A stretch of 5,953 nucleotides of DNA, from contig JAHIPE010000218.1 of assembly GCA_018894655.1 (NCBI GenBank), forward strand, positions 1 to 5,953, given 5' to 3'. Position 1 is the first letter of the stretch; each line of letters begins with the position of its first letter. A program made the translations under genes and the position numbers. This DNA is from Actinomycetota bacterium (GTDB lineage: Bacteria > Actinomycetota > Geothermincolia > Fen-727 > Anoxymicrobiaceae). The notes beneath the pieces are model-generated. The model ran no database searches. It was not told the origin of the DNA and saw nothing but the letters and a program-made list of their open reading frames with translations. Below, piece after piece: positions 5,528-5,953 of this stretch.

Positions 5528-5542
5528 GGGAGGGTTTTAATG
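5528..5542 (+). promoter_or_regulatory. Ribosome binding site of asd
   Basis: GGGAGGG at 5528-5534 is 5 nt before the ATG at 5540-5542. The 81-bp gap after lysC has no convincing promoter and only a weak 5-bp hairpin (GGAAC-tctt-GTTCC, 5466-5479) without a T-run. Co-transcription with lysC is therefore likely. Confidence 0.6.
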
Positions 5543-5953
5543 GTAGAGCCTGCTGTTGCCATCGTAGGGGCCACCGGAATGGTGGGTCAGGAGATGAGGG
5601 CGGTGCTCGAGCAACGGGGTTTTCCCGTCTCGAGCCTGACGCTGCTCGCCTCGGAGCGTTCCCGCGGGAGGTCTTTCGAATTCCGCGGGGAGACCGTAGA
5701 GGTCCAGGTTCTGGACGAGGGCTCCTTCCAGGGAATCGACCTTGCCTTCTTCTCCGCCGGAGGCAGAGTATCCAGGTCCTTCGCCCCGATAGCGGTCGAG
5801 GCCGGCGCCCTCGTCGTCGATAACTCCAGCGCCTTCCGCATGGACGACGGCGTGCCGCTGGTGGTCCCGGAGGTCAACCCCGCCGACGCGCTCCATCACC
5901 GCGGTATAATAGCCAACCCCAACTGCTCCACCATACAGATGGTGGTGGTCCTC
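5540..5953 (+). CDS. asd: Aspartate-semialdehyde dehydrogenase, N-terminal part (runs off the right edge)
   Basis: The 138 residues present are the NADP-binding domain and the first part of the catalytic domain of Asd, which reduces aspartyl phosphate (the LysC product) to aspartate semialdehyde. VAIVGATGMVGQE (residues 6-18) is the glycine-rich dinucleotide loop. FFSAGG, VDNSSAFRMDDGVPLVVPEVN and ANPNCSTIQ (125-133) are family blocks, and Cys129 in the last is the catalytic nucleophile that forms the acyl-enzyme. Family proteins are about 330-370 residues, so roughly 200 residues lie beyond the window. ATG 5540 has a strong ribosome binding site. The lysC-asd order is common in Actinomycetota and other bacteria. 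The frame is intact as far as it goes. Confidence 0.96.
   Translation, partial: MVEPAVAIVGATGMVGQEMRAVLEQRGFPVSSLTLLASERSRGRSFEFRGETVEVQVLDEGSFQGIDLAFFSAGGRVSRSFAPIAVEAGALVVDNSSAFRMDDGVPLVVPEVNPADALHHRGIIANPNCSTIQMVVVL

Noticed and set aside
5459..5539. Terminator between lysC and asd
   Set aside because: The only hairpin (5466-5479) has five base pairs and no following T-run, so the two genes are treated as one transcription unit.

Overview
This GC-rich window looks like part of the chromosome of an anaerobic bacterium. It holds a complete four-gene pyruvate:ferredoxin oxidoreductase operon (porG-porD-porA-porB, 908-3900) and the start of an aspartate-family amino acid operon (lysC, 4241-5458; asd, running off the right end). 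At the left edge, the 5' end of a minus-strand secreted-protein gene encodes a WYLAEGCTAGGFETW-type module. I associate such modules with uncultured anaerobic Actinomycetota lineages. That module, the unfused archaeal-type POR, and the lysC-asd pair with an internal start in lysC point to a deep-branching anaerobic actinobacterium. The taxonomic call is inference.

Layout. Positions 1-338 (minus): N-terminus of an exported protein. Positions 339-692: a non-coding stretch with a possible promoter for the minus-strand gene and a large inverted repeat (25-bp arms, 492-516 and 637-661, enclosing 120 bp) that looks like a small mobile element or a structured RNA. Positions 693-911: a short TTG-start reading frame with a good ribosome binding site. 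It begins like the HdrC subunit of heterodisulfide reductase, with one [4Fe-4S] motif. Its second half, read in the next frame, resembles an internal piece of HdrB. Positions 908-3900: porGDAB, tightly packed with overlapping or abutting starts and stops. Positions 3884-4036: a fragment that I recognise as the cysteine region of HdrA, out of frame with porB. Positions 4039-4168: two copies of a 33-bp direct repeat. Next come a promoter-like site, lysC and asd.

The POR subunits together oxidise pyruvate with CoA to acetyl-CoA and CO2, passing electrons to ferredoxin. LysC and Asd make the first two steps from aspartate to lysine, threonine and methionine. The most notable feature is that pieces of three heterodisulfide reductase subunits (HdrC and HdrB upstream, HdrA downstream) flank an intact POR operon. 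This suggests that an Hdr-POR electron-transfer locus once stood here and its Hdr part has been lost. The retained HdrC stub may still be translated and coupled to porG. No RNA gene, CRISPR array or complete insertion sequence was seen.
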